Source of the DNA: Clostridia bacterium
GTDB lineage: Bacteria > Bacillota > Clostridia > Oscillospirales > CAG-272
Reading direction: 5' to 3'
Assembly: GCA_017420755.1 (NCBI GenBank)
Contig: JAFQOG010000044.1
Coordinates: forward strand, 1 to 64,000
DNA: 64,000 nt
Position numbers and translations under genes: made by a program. A model generated the notes under the pieces. The model saw nothing but the letters and a program-made list of their open reading frames with translations, did not search any database and had not been told where the DNA came from. Shown here in pieces: positions 52,816 through 59,575 of the stretch; position 1 is the stretch's first letter, and each line of letters opens with the position of its first letter.

Positions 52816-53264
52816 ATTTGTTATACGAGGAAGATGTTTATGAATTGTACGTTTTTGGACATAGAGATGCGCCGAGCAATATAAAATCAAATCTTGAGAG
52901 GGAAATTATGAGTCTTTCGAACAAAGGTGTCAAACATTTTTATGTTGGAAACAATGGGAATTTTGATTTTTTAGTACAAACGACACTGAATAAATTGGCT
53001 AATCAGAATCCTAATGTGAAATATAGTATAGTTTTGTCTCATATAAGCGAAACGGCTTTAAACGGCGAGCAAGAGAAAACCGTTTTTCCTGAGGGACAGG
53101 AGCTGGCTCTTCCAAAATTCGCTGTTTCCAAAAGAAATGAATGGCTTTTAAAGAATTCATCGGTCGTAATTGCATACGTAATAAATCACTCTTCAAATTC
53201 TTATAGAATTATAGAAAAGGCAAGAAGAAAGGGGCTTAAAATTATCAATTTGGCAGAAACGTAA
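52803..53264 (+). CDS. SLOG-superfamily (YpsA/DUF1273-like) protein
   Basis: The frame from the ATG at 52803 gives 153 residues, but that ATG lies inside the palindromic operator. A TTG at 52845, 11 bp after GAGGAAG, would start the protein at LYVFGHRDAP, where homologues usually begin, so the start is uncertain. Visible motifs are FGHRDAP, VKHFYVGNNGNFDFLV, the YSIVLSHI strand, RNEWLLKNSSVVIAYV and KGLKIINL, a Rossmann-like fold that in the SLOG group binds nucleotide-derived ligands. The precise role is unknown. The divergent ribbon-helix-helix gene may regulate it. Confidence 0.7.
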   Translation: MSIPNLLYEEDVYELYVFGHRDAPSNIKSNLEREIMSLSNKGVKHFYVGNNGNFDFLVQTTLNKLANQNPNVKYSIVLSHISETALNGEQEKTVFPEGQELALPKFAVSKRNEWLLKNSSVVIAYVINHSSNSYRIIEKARRKGLKIINLAET

Positions 53265-53324
53265 AATCACACGCTTTGTTTTATCAATGTAAGAAATTTT
53301 TTACATTTAATATATAATATACCC

Positions 53325-53353
53325 TTTACTTTTTAGGTAAATTATGCTAAAAT
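53325..53353 (+). promoter_or_regulatory. Candidate promoter of the oxaloacetate decarboxylase operon
   Basis: TTTACT (53325-53330), a 17-bp spacer and TGC-TAAAAT (53348-53353) about 70 bp before the first gene. Confidence 0.5.
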
Positions 53354-53425
53354 AATGTAAAATGGGTTAGAATGGGGTTTTAGGTAAACACATCCTAATC
53401 CAAAGAGCAAAAAAGGAGTGAAAAA

Positions 53426-53746
53426 ATGGGCAATTCAATGTTTTTATTTGCAGCTGAGGGCGAAATTCACTGGGCAATCGTGTGCCTTATAGGTGTTTCG
53501 GTTGTGTTTCTCGGTCTTGCTTGCATTATCGGTCTTGTTGAGCTTATGACATTTGTCTGCAACAGGATTTTAGAAAAGGGCGACAAGAAAAAGCCAAGCA
53601 CAAAAGCTCCATCGGTGGCTAAACCAGCACCAAGCGGTGTGACTCAAAACCGTGGAGAAACTTTGGCAGCAGTTTGCGCTGCAGTTGCAGAGGAAGAGGG
53701 TACGGACATTTCCGCTATCCGCGTTATCTCATTTAAAAAGTTATAA
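53426..53746 (+). CDS. Sodium-pump decarboxylase gamma subunit (OadG family)
   Basis: The protein has 106 residues. One N-terminal transmembrane helix (about 17-45, WAIVCLIGVSVVFLGLACIIGLVELM) is followed by a charged Lys/Pro linker and a C-terminal part. This is the OadG layout: the small subunit that holds the membrane decarboxylase complex together. The start has an AAAGGAG site. It is the first gene of the operon, 21 bp before the biotin carrier gene. Confidence 0.82.
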   Translation: MGNSMFLFAAEGEIHWAIVCLIGVSVVFLGLACIIGLVELMTFVCNRILEKGDKKKPSTKAPSVAKPAPSGVTQNRGETLAAVCAAVAEEEGTDISAIRVISFKKL

Positions 53747-53767
53747 TTTGAAAGGAAATATATAGAA

Positions 53768-54121
53768 ATGAAAGCATACAAGGTTAATGTTAACGGAAAT
53801 GTTTATGAAATCACTTTAGAGGTTATTGACAAGGCTGATATTAAAGCTCCAGCAGCACCAGCTCCTGCAGCAGCACCAGCTCCAGCGGCAGCACCAGCTC
53901 CTGCCGGCGCACAAACAATTTCAGCTCCAATGCCTGGTACAATTTTGAAGGTTAATGTTTCAAACGGTCAAGCTGTAAAGAAGGGTGATGTTCTCATGAT
54001 TCTTGAGGCTATGAAGATGGAAAACGAAATTTTAGCTCCAAACGACGGTACAGTTTCTTCAGTTGGCGTTGCACAAGGTGCAAGCGTTGAGGCTGGAACA
54101 GTTCTTTGCTCACTCAACTAA
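53768..54121 (+). CDS. Biotin carboxyl carrier subunit of the decarboxylase
   Basis: The protein has 117 residues. It has a short N-terminal domain, an Ala/Pro linker (about 27-48, encoded by near-repeats of GCACCAGCTCC), and a biotinyl domain with the attachment Lys in EAMKMEN. It carries CO2 as carboxybiotin from the carboxyltransferase OadA to the membrane subunit OadB. Here it is a separate protein rather than the C-terminus of OadA, which agrees with the short OadA encoded downstream. Confidence 0.93.
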   Translation: MKAYKVNVNGNVYEITLEVIDKADIKAPAAPAPAAAPAPAAAPAPAGAQTISAPMPGTILKVNVSNGQAVKKGDVLMILEAMKMENEILAPNDGTVSSVGVAQGASVEAGTVLCSLN

Positions 54122-54139
54122 TTTAGGAGGCAACTCTAA

Positions 54140-55333
54140 ATGGAAAAGGTACTTAATGCGTGTCTCGACTTTTTAAAGAGCACGGGTGTAGGTCAAGCTA
54201 TCACAAATGGCGAATGGAAATGGATGATAATGATTCTTATCGCTTGTGTGCTTTGCTACCTTGCTATTGTTAAAAAATTCGAGCCGTTACTTCTTTTACC
54301 TATCGCAATAGGTATGTTGCTCACAAACTTGCCTGGCGCAGGGGTTTACCACGAGGAGCTATTCTCGGGTGGACATATCCATTGGGAAATGTTTATGCAA
54401 GATGGCTTTGCCGCGGGACTAATTGATATACTTTATCTCGGCGTTAAGCTCGGTATTTATCCTTGCTTAATCTTTATCGGTGTCGGCGCAATGACCGACT
54501 TTGGTCCACTTATCGCAAATCCAAAGAGCTTGTTCCTTGGTGCGGCGGCACAAATTGGTATTTTTGCTACATTTGCTGCGGCTATTGCATTCTTTGACCC
54601 GGCAGAGGCGGCTTCGATTGGTATTATCGGTGGCGCAGACGGTCCAACAGCTATCTTTGTCACATCTAAGTTAGCGCCTCATCTCCTTGGTCCTATTGCA
54701 GTAGCAGCTTACTCGTATATGGCGCTGGTTCCGGTAATTCAGCCGCCGATTATGAAGCTTCTAACAACCAAGAAGGAAAGAGCCATCAGAATGGACTCAC
54801 TCCGTCCAGTTTCAAAGAAGGCAAAGATTATTTTCCCAATAGTAATTATTGTATTCTGTGCACTCTTAGTTCCTGATGCAGTTGCACTTGTTGGTTGCTT
54901 GATGTTTGGTAACCTACTACGCGAATGTGGTGTTGCTGAGCGTCTATCTAAGACTGTTCAAAACGAGCTTATGAATATAGTAACAATATTCTTAGGCGTT
55001 TCAGTTGGTGCAACAGCAACAGCAGCAACCTTCCTCTCACTAAAGACAATCCTTATTATTGTAATGGGTGTTATCGCATTTGGTGTTGCGACAGCAAGTG
55101 GCGTTCTCATTGCAAAGCTAATGAACCTATTCTTGCCAAAGGGCAAGAAAATCAACCCACTTATTGGTTCAGCAGGCGTTTCTGCAGTTCCAATGGCGGC
55201 GCGTGTTTCACAAAAGGTTGGACAAGAGGCAGATCCTGGCAACTTCCTCCTTATGCACGCAATGGGTCCAAACGTTGCAGGCGTTATCGGCTCTGCAATT
55301 GCGGCGGGTGTGCTTATTTCACTCGTAGGTTAA
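54140..55333 (+). CDS. oadB: Sodium-translocating decarboxylase beta subunit
   Basis: The protein has 397 residues with about ten membrane segments. Family blocks are [27 protein letters not shown] (functional Asp of the sodium path), [17 protein letters not shown] and [13 protein letters not shown]. OadB decarboxylates carboxybiotin and exports sodium ions, building a sodium gradient. The same family includes the methylmalonyl-CoA and glutaconyl-CoA pumps; OadA in the same cluster points to oxaloacetate. An AGGAGG site precedes the ATG. An R3 repeat separates it from oadA. Confidence 0.94.
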   Translation: MEKVLNACLDFLKSTGVGQAITNGEWKWMIMILIACVLCYLAIVKKFEPLLLLPIAIGMLLTNLPGAGVYHEELFSGGHIHWEMFMQDGFAAGLIDILYLGVKLGIYPCLIFIGVGAMTDFGPLIANPKSLFLGAAAQIGIFATFAAAIAFFDPAEAASIGIIGGADGPTAIFVTSKLAPHLLGPIAVAAYSYMALVPVIQPPIMKLLTTKKERAIRMDSLRPVSKKAKIIFPIVIIVFCALLVPDAVALVGCLMFGNLLRECGVAERLSKTVQNELMNIVTIFLGVSVGATATAATFLSLKTILIIVMGVIAFGVATASGVLIAKLMNLFLPKGKKINPLIGSAGVSAVPMAARVSQKVGQEADPGNFLLMHAMGPNVAGVIGSAIAAGVLISLVG

Positions 55334-55340
55334 AATCCAC

Positions 55341-55542
55341 AGGGTAACACATTAAGGCATAAGCATAAACCACACAGAAACATAAAATAACGCAAAGCGT
55401 TAATTGTTTGAGATAAAATAATGTTGAAAAACTTCGTTTTTCTTCTTAATTGTGGTTTATTATCGTCGTTTAATGAACTCTCGACGTACAAAGTACGCCT
55501 TCGGTCGCAAACAACGATTTCTGCTCTTAATCTGTCAACCCT
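55341..55542. repeat. R3 repeat, copy C (oadB-oadA intergenic)
   Basis: Outer ends AGGGTAACACATTAAGGCA and TGCTCTTAATCTGTCAACCCT are imperfect inverted repeats. A second stem is ATAAACCACA / GTGGTTTAT. Inside are the hairpins AACGCAAAGCGTT and GAAAAACTTCGTTTTTC. A third stem ATCGTCGTTT / AAACAACGAT encloses the core CTCGACGTACAAAGTACGCC, which matches copies A and B. It has no coding content. Confidence 0.7.
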
Positions 55543-55564
55543 AATATAAACGAAAGGTAATAAA

Positions 55565-56962
55565 ATGGCTAAAAAAGTTTTAATTACAGATACAATACTT
55601 CGCGATGCACATCAATCTCAAGCTGCTACCAGAATGAGAATTGAGGATATGCTCCCAGCTTGTAAGGCGCTTGACGAGGCAGGCTATTGGTCGCTCGAGT
55701 GCTGGGGTGGAGCAACATTTGACTCATGTATGCGTTTTCTTGGTGAAGACCCATGGGAAAGATTACGTGCGCTTCGTCGCGCGATGCCAAATACAAGACT
55801 CCAAATGCTTCTTCGTGGTCAAAACCTTTTAGGCTACAAGCACTATGCTGACGACGTTGTTGAGGAGTTTGTTAAGAAATCAATCGAAAACGGTATCAAT
55901 GTTGTTCGTATCTTTGACGCACTAAACGATGTTAGAAACATCGAGGCTGCAATGAAGGCAACAAAGAAATATGGTGGACACGTTGAGGCGGCTATTTCTT
56001 ATACAGAAAGCCCAGTTCACAATCTTGAATACTTTGTTAAGCTCGCAAAGGAGCTTGAAAACAGAGGTGCTGACACCATCTGCGTTAAGGATATGGCTAA
56101 CTTGCTTTTACCTTACGACGCATACGAATTGGTTAAGGCATTAAAGAAGGAAATAAAGGTTCCAATTCACCTTCATACCCACAATACAACCGGTACAGGT
56201 GATATGACATACCTAATGGCAATTCAAGCTGGCGTTGACATTATCGACACTGCCTTGTCCCCACTTGCAAATGGTACATCACAGCCATCAACCGAGGCTA
56301 TGGTTGCTACCCTCCAAGGCACAGAGTACGACACCGGAATTGATTTAAATAAGCTTTCCGATGTTGCTGCGCACTTCCGTGAGGTTGCGAAAAAGCTCAA
56401 GGAGCAAGGCTCACTTGACCCTAAGGTATTAAATGTTGACCCTAACACACTTCTATACCAAGTACCAGGTGGAATGCTTTCAAACCTTATATCACAATTA
56501 AAGCAGGCTAAGGCAGAGGATAAGTATTACGAGGTGCTTGCCGAGGTTCCAAGAGTTAGAAAGGACTTCGGTTACCCACCACTTGTAACTCCTACAAGCC
56601 AAATTGTTGGCTCACAGGCTGTGCTTAATGTTCTTTCAGGCGAGCGCTATAAGATGGTAACTAAGGAATCCAAGGGACTTTTGAAGGGCGAATACGGCCG
56701 TGTTCCTGGTGAGGTTAACGAAGAGGTTAGAAGGAAGGCAATAGGTGACGATGAAATTATCGAGTGCCGTCCCGCTGACTTAATCGCCCCTGAGCTTGAA
56801 AAGTATAGAGAAGAAGCAAAGGACTTAGCAAAATGCGACGAGGACGTATTATCATACGCACTCTTCCCACAGGTTGCAACAAAGTTCCTTAGCGAAAGAA
56901 ACAAGCCAAAGGCTGACCCAAATGCAGTACGTGAGCTTTTTGTTGAAGACTTAGGAAACTAA
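55565..56962 (+). CDS. oadA: Oxaloacetate decarboxylase alpha subunit (carboxyltransferase)
   Basis: The protein has 465 residues. The HMGL-like TIM barrel starts with ITDTILRDAHQSQAATRM and has metal ligands in DTILRDAHQ and HLHTHNTTGTG, plus CWGGATFD and the carboxylated-Lys region ICVKDMANLL. The C-terminal conserved carboxylase domain follows (FGYPPLVTPTSQIVGSQAV). The usual biotinyl domain is absent; the separate carrier at 53768 provides it. The enzyme transfers CO2 from oxaloacetate to biotin, giving pyruvate. It is the last gene of the operon and is followed by a terminator. Confidence 0.95.
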   Translation: MAKKVLITDTILRDAHQSQAATRMRIEDMLPACKALDEAGYWSLECWGGATFDSCMRFLGEDPWERLRALRRAMPNTRLQMLLRGQNLLGYKHYADDVVEEFVKKSIENGINVVRIFDALNDVRNIEAAMKATKKYGGHVEAAISYTESPVHNLEYFVKLAKELENRGADTICVKDMANLLLPYDAYELVKALKKEIKVPIHLHTHNTTGTGDMTYLMAIQAGVDIIDTALSPLANGTSQPSTEAMVATLQGTEYDTGIDLNKLSDVAAHFREVAKKLKEQGSLDPKVLNVDPNTLLYQVPGGMLSNLISQLKQAKAEDKYYEVLAEVPRVRKDFGYPPLVTPTSQIVGSQAVLNVLSGERYKMVTKESKGLLKGEYGRVPGEVNEEVRRKAIGDDEIIECRPADLIAPELEKYREEAKDLAKCDEDVLSYALFPQVATKFLSERNKPKADPNAVRELFVEDLGN

Positions 56963-56969
56963 TAAAAAT

Positions 56970-56997
56970 AAAAGACACCCAAAAGGGTGTCTTTTTT
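56970..56997 (+). terminator. Terminator of the oad operon
   Basis: AAAGACACCC-AAAA-GGGTGTCTTTTTT. Confidence 0.93.
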
Positions 56998-57019
56998 ATA
57001 TAATAATTTGTGCGCACAG

Positions 57020-57039
57020 TCGGGGGCCTTCGCCCTTAC
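57020..57039. repeat. Possible degenerate REP palindrome behind nadE
   Basis: TCGGGGGCCTTCGCCCTTAC, followed by AGAAAT, recalls the R2 units in the RAYT gene (CGGG...CCCCTACGGAAAT). The similarity is weak. Confidence 0.3.
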
Positions 57040-57047
57040 AGAAATTG

Positions 57048-57173
57048 TTATTTGTTTTCATCAAGCTCCTCTAAAAAGGCCTTATAAGAAAAATCGCTGA
57101 CCATATCAAAATCAGATTTTGAAAGGGAAACCGAACCGATTCGTACACCATCAGGAGAGCAAGAGCGCTTTAT
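57048..57173 (-). pseudogene. Left-over original 3' end of nadE
   Basis: Read on the minus strand this encodes IKRSCSPDGV...KAFLEELDENK-stop, the natural end of NadE (stop at 57050-57048). It begins exactly at the outer edge of the R1 copy at 57174. Its last part (57060-57163) matches the working gene at 57620-57723 in 103 of 104 bases. The first four codons differ, partly by synonymous changes (AAG/AAA, CGC/AGA). Confidence 0.88.
57060..57163. repeat. 104-bp direct repeat, left copy (nadE 3' end)
   Basis: It matches 57620-57723 with a single difference (G at 57078, A at 57638). The offset is exactly 560 bp. The two copies flank the DUF559 cassette. Confidence 0.95.
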
Positions 57174-57221
57174 GGCTCCTTTGTGCAAAGGGAGCTGTCA
57201 GCGTAGCTGACTGAGGGATTG
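57174..57221. repeat. R1 repeat, left boundary of the DUF559 cassette
   Basis: The outer hairpin (GGCTCCTTTGTGC with AAAGGGAGC), the inner hairpin GTCAGC-GTA-GCTGAC and the end TGAGGGATTG differ from the copy at 25968 by only two bases. Confidence 0.95.
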
Positions 57222-57566
57222 CTGAACCAACGAGTCAATGTGCCTACAAATTGCATTGAAGTTGTGCCAAATTTCGCGGTTTGGTATCCTTATAACTTGT
57301 ATATTGTACTTTGAAAGCTCAATATCGCGAGTTGCATCGGCTTTTGCATTTTCTTCTTCGCCGTGCTGCGAGCCGTCAAGCTCTATAACAAGCTTTGCTT
57401 TTGCACAGTAAAAATCTACAATGTACCCATCTATTATTTTTTGTCGAATAAATCTTACAGGATAGGTTCGTAAAAAATCATACCATAAGTGCTTTTCTTC
57501 GTCGGTCATGTTTTTGCGTAGTTCTTTTGCAAGAGGAACAATAAACTTGTTGTGACGACCACTCAC
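57198..57566 (-). CDS. DUF559 (Vsr-like, PD-(D/E)xK) endonuclease-domain protein
   Basis: The protein has 122 residues when started at the GTG at 57566, which lies 6 bp after GGAGGG, the conserved inner end of the right R1. The TGA of nadE overlaps this start (GTGA), so translation may be coupled. Family blocks are KELRKNMTDEEKHLWYDFL, VRFIRQKIIDGYIVDFYC and LVIELDGSQHGEEE, with Asp and Glu-x-Asp residues placed as in the very-short-patch-repair-like nuclease fold. The C-terminus QQSLSQLR and the stop are encoded by the left R1. DUF559 proteins are presumed DNA nucleases; a role in spreading the R1 element is inferred. Confidence 0.85.
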   Translation of the reverse strand: MSGRHNKFIVPLAKELRKNMTDEEKHLWYDFLRTYPVRFIRQKIIDGYIVDFYCAKAKLVIELDGSQHGEEENAKADATRDIELSKYNIQVIRIPNREIWHNFNAICRHIDSLVQQSLSQLR

Positions 57567-59470
57567 TTCAATCCCTCCACCACAAGTGGTCCCCCTCCCT
57601 TTGCACAAGGGAGGCTGGAATCAAGCTCCTCTAAAAAAGCCTTATAAGAAAAATCGCTGACCATATCAAAATCAGATTTTGAAAGGGAAACCGAACCGAT
57701 TCGTACACCATCAGGAGAGCAAGCTCTTTTGAATTGCTGGGTAAAGAATCTTTTTATAAATACGGTTAGCCATTTATAAATTGTTTTTTCGCTATATTTG
57801 CCGTCAAAGGCATAGAGCGCTAAGCGATAAATTTTAGATGGAGCAAATTTTTTGCCAACAAAATTATAAATGAAGAAATCGTGCAGCTCATAAGGGCCAA
57901 CTATATCCTCTGTCTTTTGCTCAATCTCGCCGTTTTCCTTGGCAGGCAAAAGCTCAGGAGAAACCGGTGTATCTAAAATATCCAAAAGAATATTCTTTAC
58001 GTTTTCCTCTGTGTTTTGGGCAAAATGTGCCACCACGTGTCTAATTAACGTTTTTGGAAGCGCTGAATTTACATTGTACATTGACATATGGTCGCCATTA
58101 TAGGTTGACCAGCCAAGCGCAACCTCGGAAAGGTCGCCTGTGCCGACAACAAGGGCGCCCAAGGAGTTAGCCACGTCCATAAGAATTTGCGTGCGCTCTC
58201 TTGCTTGTGCATTTTCATAAACGACATTGTGGTTCTCCTCGTCGTGACCAATGTCCTTGAAGTGAACGCGAGTCGCTTCGAAAATATCAATTTCCTTAAG
58301 GGCGACACCAAGAGCTTTGCAAAGCTCAGTGGCATTTGACTTTGTACGATTAGTTGTGCCAAAGCAGGGCATAGTAATAGCAGTAATTTTGTTTCTGTCC
58401 CAGCCGAGATAATCGGCACATTTAACGCATACTAAAAGTGCAAGGGTGGAGTCAAGCCCACCGGAAATTCCAAGCACCATACCGCTTGAATAGGATGCAG
58501 TCAGTCTTTTGGCAAGGGAGCGTGACTGCATTGTGAGAATTTTCTCACATCTATTTGCTAATTCTTCCTTGCCCTTCGGAAAAAAAGGATGGCTTGACAC
58601 CTTTCGAGTTAAGGATGTTTTTGTTAATTCAAGCTTGAAATTGACAGAGGTTAAGGCTGGGTTAGACTCATACTTTGAAAGTCTTTTGCTCGCCAAGTAG
58701 TTTACATCAATTTCAGACACACAGTCGCCTGTTTTTGACTGAAAAGGCTTACTTTCTGCCAAAATTTCTCCATTTTCCACAATCAAATTGTGGCTTGAGT
58801 ATATATTTTTTGAGGTTGATTCAGTTTCGCTTGGATTAGAAACAATATAAGCGGAAGCCGTTGCGTAGGATTTGGAAGTGAACGAGGCACGTCTCATTTC
58901 GTCGCTTGTAACAAGCTCAAAGGAAGAAGAGGGGTTAACTATAACAGTTGCGCCAAGCTCGGAGAGGAAAAAGCCCTTTGGCGATGGGGTCGAAACAGCA
59001 TCCCCGACAACAACACCAATTGTTAAGTTGGGCATATTGGAGGCAGAGAACAATATGTCCGTTCCAAGAGGATATTTTTCACCATTCAAGGTGATGTAAT
59101 CCTTCAAAAACGGCATTTTGCCAATCTTCGGAACAACACCTAAAATCTCGCCTGATTTTATTGCAATAGCACAGGAATATACTGTTCCGCTATATGAAAG
59201 AGGTGCACCAACAAAAACCAAAACATCGCTATCCTTAGTTGCGAATTTGATGTTTGAAAGCTCCTTTTCGCAAGCGCTTAATATAACGCTGTTATTTGAC
59301 ATATCTCCAATGGTGACGCCGGTTAAAGAAAGCTCTGGCAGAACAAGAATTTTTACACCCTCGCCCTCGGCTTTTTTTATTTCCTTTATAATTTCCGATT
59401 TGTTAAAGGCGACATTTCCTACCTCAATGCTTGGGGAAACGGCCTTAACCTTGATAAATCCGTCCTTCAT
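57563..59470 (-). CDS. nadE: NAD+ synthase with an N-terminal nitrilase-type domain, 3' end altered by insertion
   Basis: The protein has 635 residues. Residues about 1-270 are a carbon-nitrogen hydrolase domain; about 290-620 are the synthetase domain with the ATP loop LGISGGLDSTLALLV. It makes NAD+ from deamido-NAD+. In the amidase triad the Glu (LPELSLTG) and Lys (VVPKIGK) can be placed, but the Cys expected in an ICEDxW motif is absent: the segment reads IGVVVGDAVSTPSP. So glutamine use is doubtful. The last 18 residues, SSLPCAKGGGPLVVEGLK, come from the inserted R1; the natural end (DENK) lies stranded downstream. It is divergent from pncB, another NAD pathway gene. Confidence 0.9.
   Translation of the reverse strand: MKDGFIKVKAVSPSIEVGNVAFNKSEIIKEIKKAEGEGVKILVLPELSLTGVTIGDMSNNSVILSACEKELSNIKFATKDSDVLVFVGAPLSYSGTVYSCAIAIKSGEILGVVPKIGKMPFLKDYITLNGEKYPLGTDILFSASNMPNLTIGVVVGDAVSTPSPKGFFLSELGATVIVNPSSSFELVTSDEMRRASFTSKSYATASAYIVSNPSETESTSKNIYSSHNLIVENGEILAESKPFQSKTGDCVSEIDVNYLASKRLSKYESNPALTSVNFKLELTKTSLTRKVSSHPFFPKGKEELANRCEKILTMQSRSLAKRLTASYSSGMVLGISGGLDSTLALLVCVKCADYLGWDRNKITAITMPCFGTTNRTKSNATELCKALGVALKEIDIFEATRVHFKDIGHDEENHNVVYENAQARERTQILMDVANSLGALVVGTGDLSEVALGWSTYNGDHMSMYNVNSALPKTLIRHVVAHFAQNTEENVKNILLDILDTPVSPELLPAKENGEIEQKTEDIVGPYELHDFFIYNFVGKKFAPSKIYRLALYAFDGKYSEKTIYKWLTVFIKRFFTQQFKRACSPDGVRIGSVSLSKSDFDMVSDFSYKAFLEELDSSLPCAKGGGPLVVEGLK
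57569..57616. repeat. R1 repeat, right boundary of the DUF559 cassette
   Basis: CAATCCCTC, an inner hairpin (ACCAC-AA-GTGGT) and the outer hairpin CTCCCTTTGCACAAGGGAG, then GCT. It is inverted relative to 57174-57221. It encodes the novel C-terminus of NadE and the ribosome binding site of the DUF559 gene. Confidence 0.9.
57620..57723. repeat. 104-bp direct repeat, right copy (within nadE)
   Basis: It matches 57060-57163 in 103 of 104 bases and lies within the reading frame of nadE. Confidence 0.95.
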
Positions 59471-59575
59471 ACTTCCTCCAATTTTAAAAAAGTACTTGAA
59501 TTTTCATTTCATTTACTTTATTATATAATTATATTAGCGAAATTTCAACAAAAATCTTTAAAAGGGAGATTTTTT

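Larger units (their letters stand above)
57174..57616 (-). mobile_element. R1-bounded DUF559 cassette inserted in nadE
   Basis: The 443-bp unit is bounded by inverted R1 copies at 57174-57221 and 57569-57616. Their GGCTCC ends face outward and their GAGGGATTG ends face inward. The only gene is a DUF559 endonuclease-like frame; its ribosome binding site and start lie at the right R1, and its last codons and stop in the left R1. The cassette separates nadE from a remnant of its own 3' end. The tight fit of gene and ends suggests an autonomous mobile unit of which solo R1 copies are short derivatives. Confidence 0.75.

Noticed and set aside
53850-53915. GC-rich near-repeats in the biotin carrier gene
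   Set aside because: They encode the usual Ala/Pro hinge of biotin carrier proteins and are not a mobile repeat.
57567-57608. Upstream TTG start of the DUF559 gene
   Set aside because: It would translate the R1 repeat itself as protein; the GTG at 57566 has a good ribosome binding site and overlaps the nadE stop.
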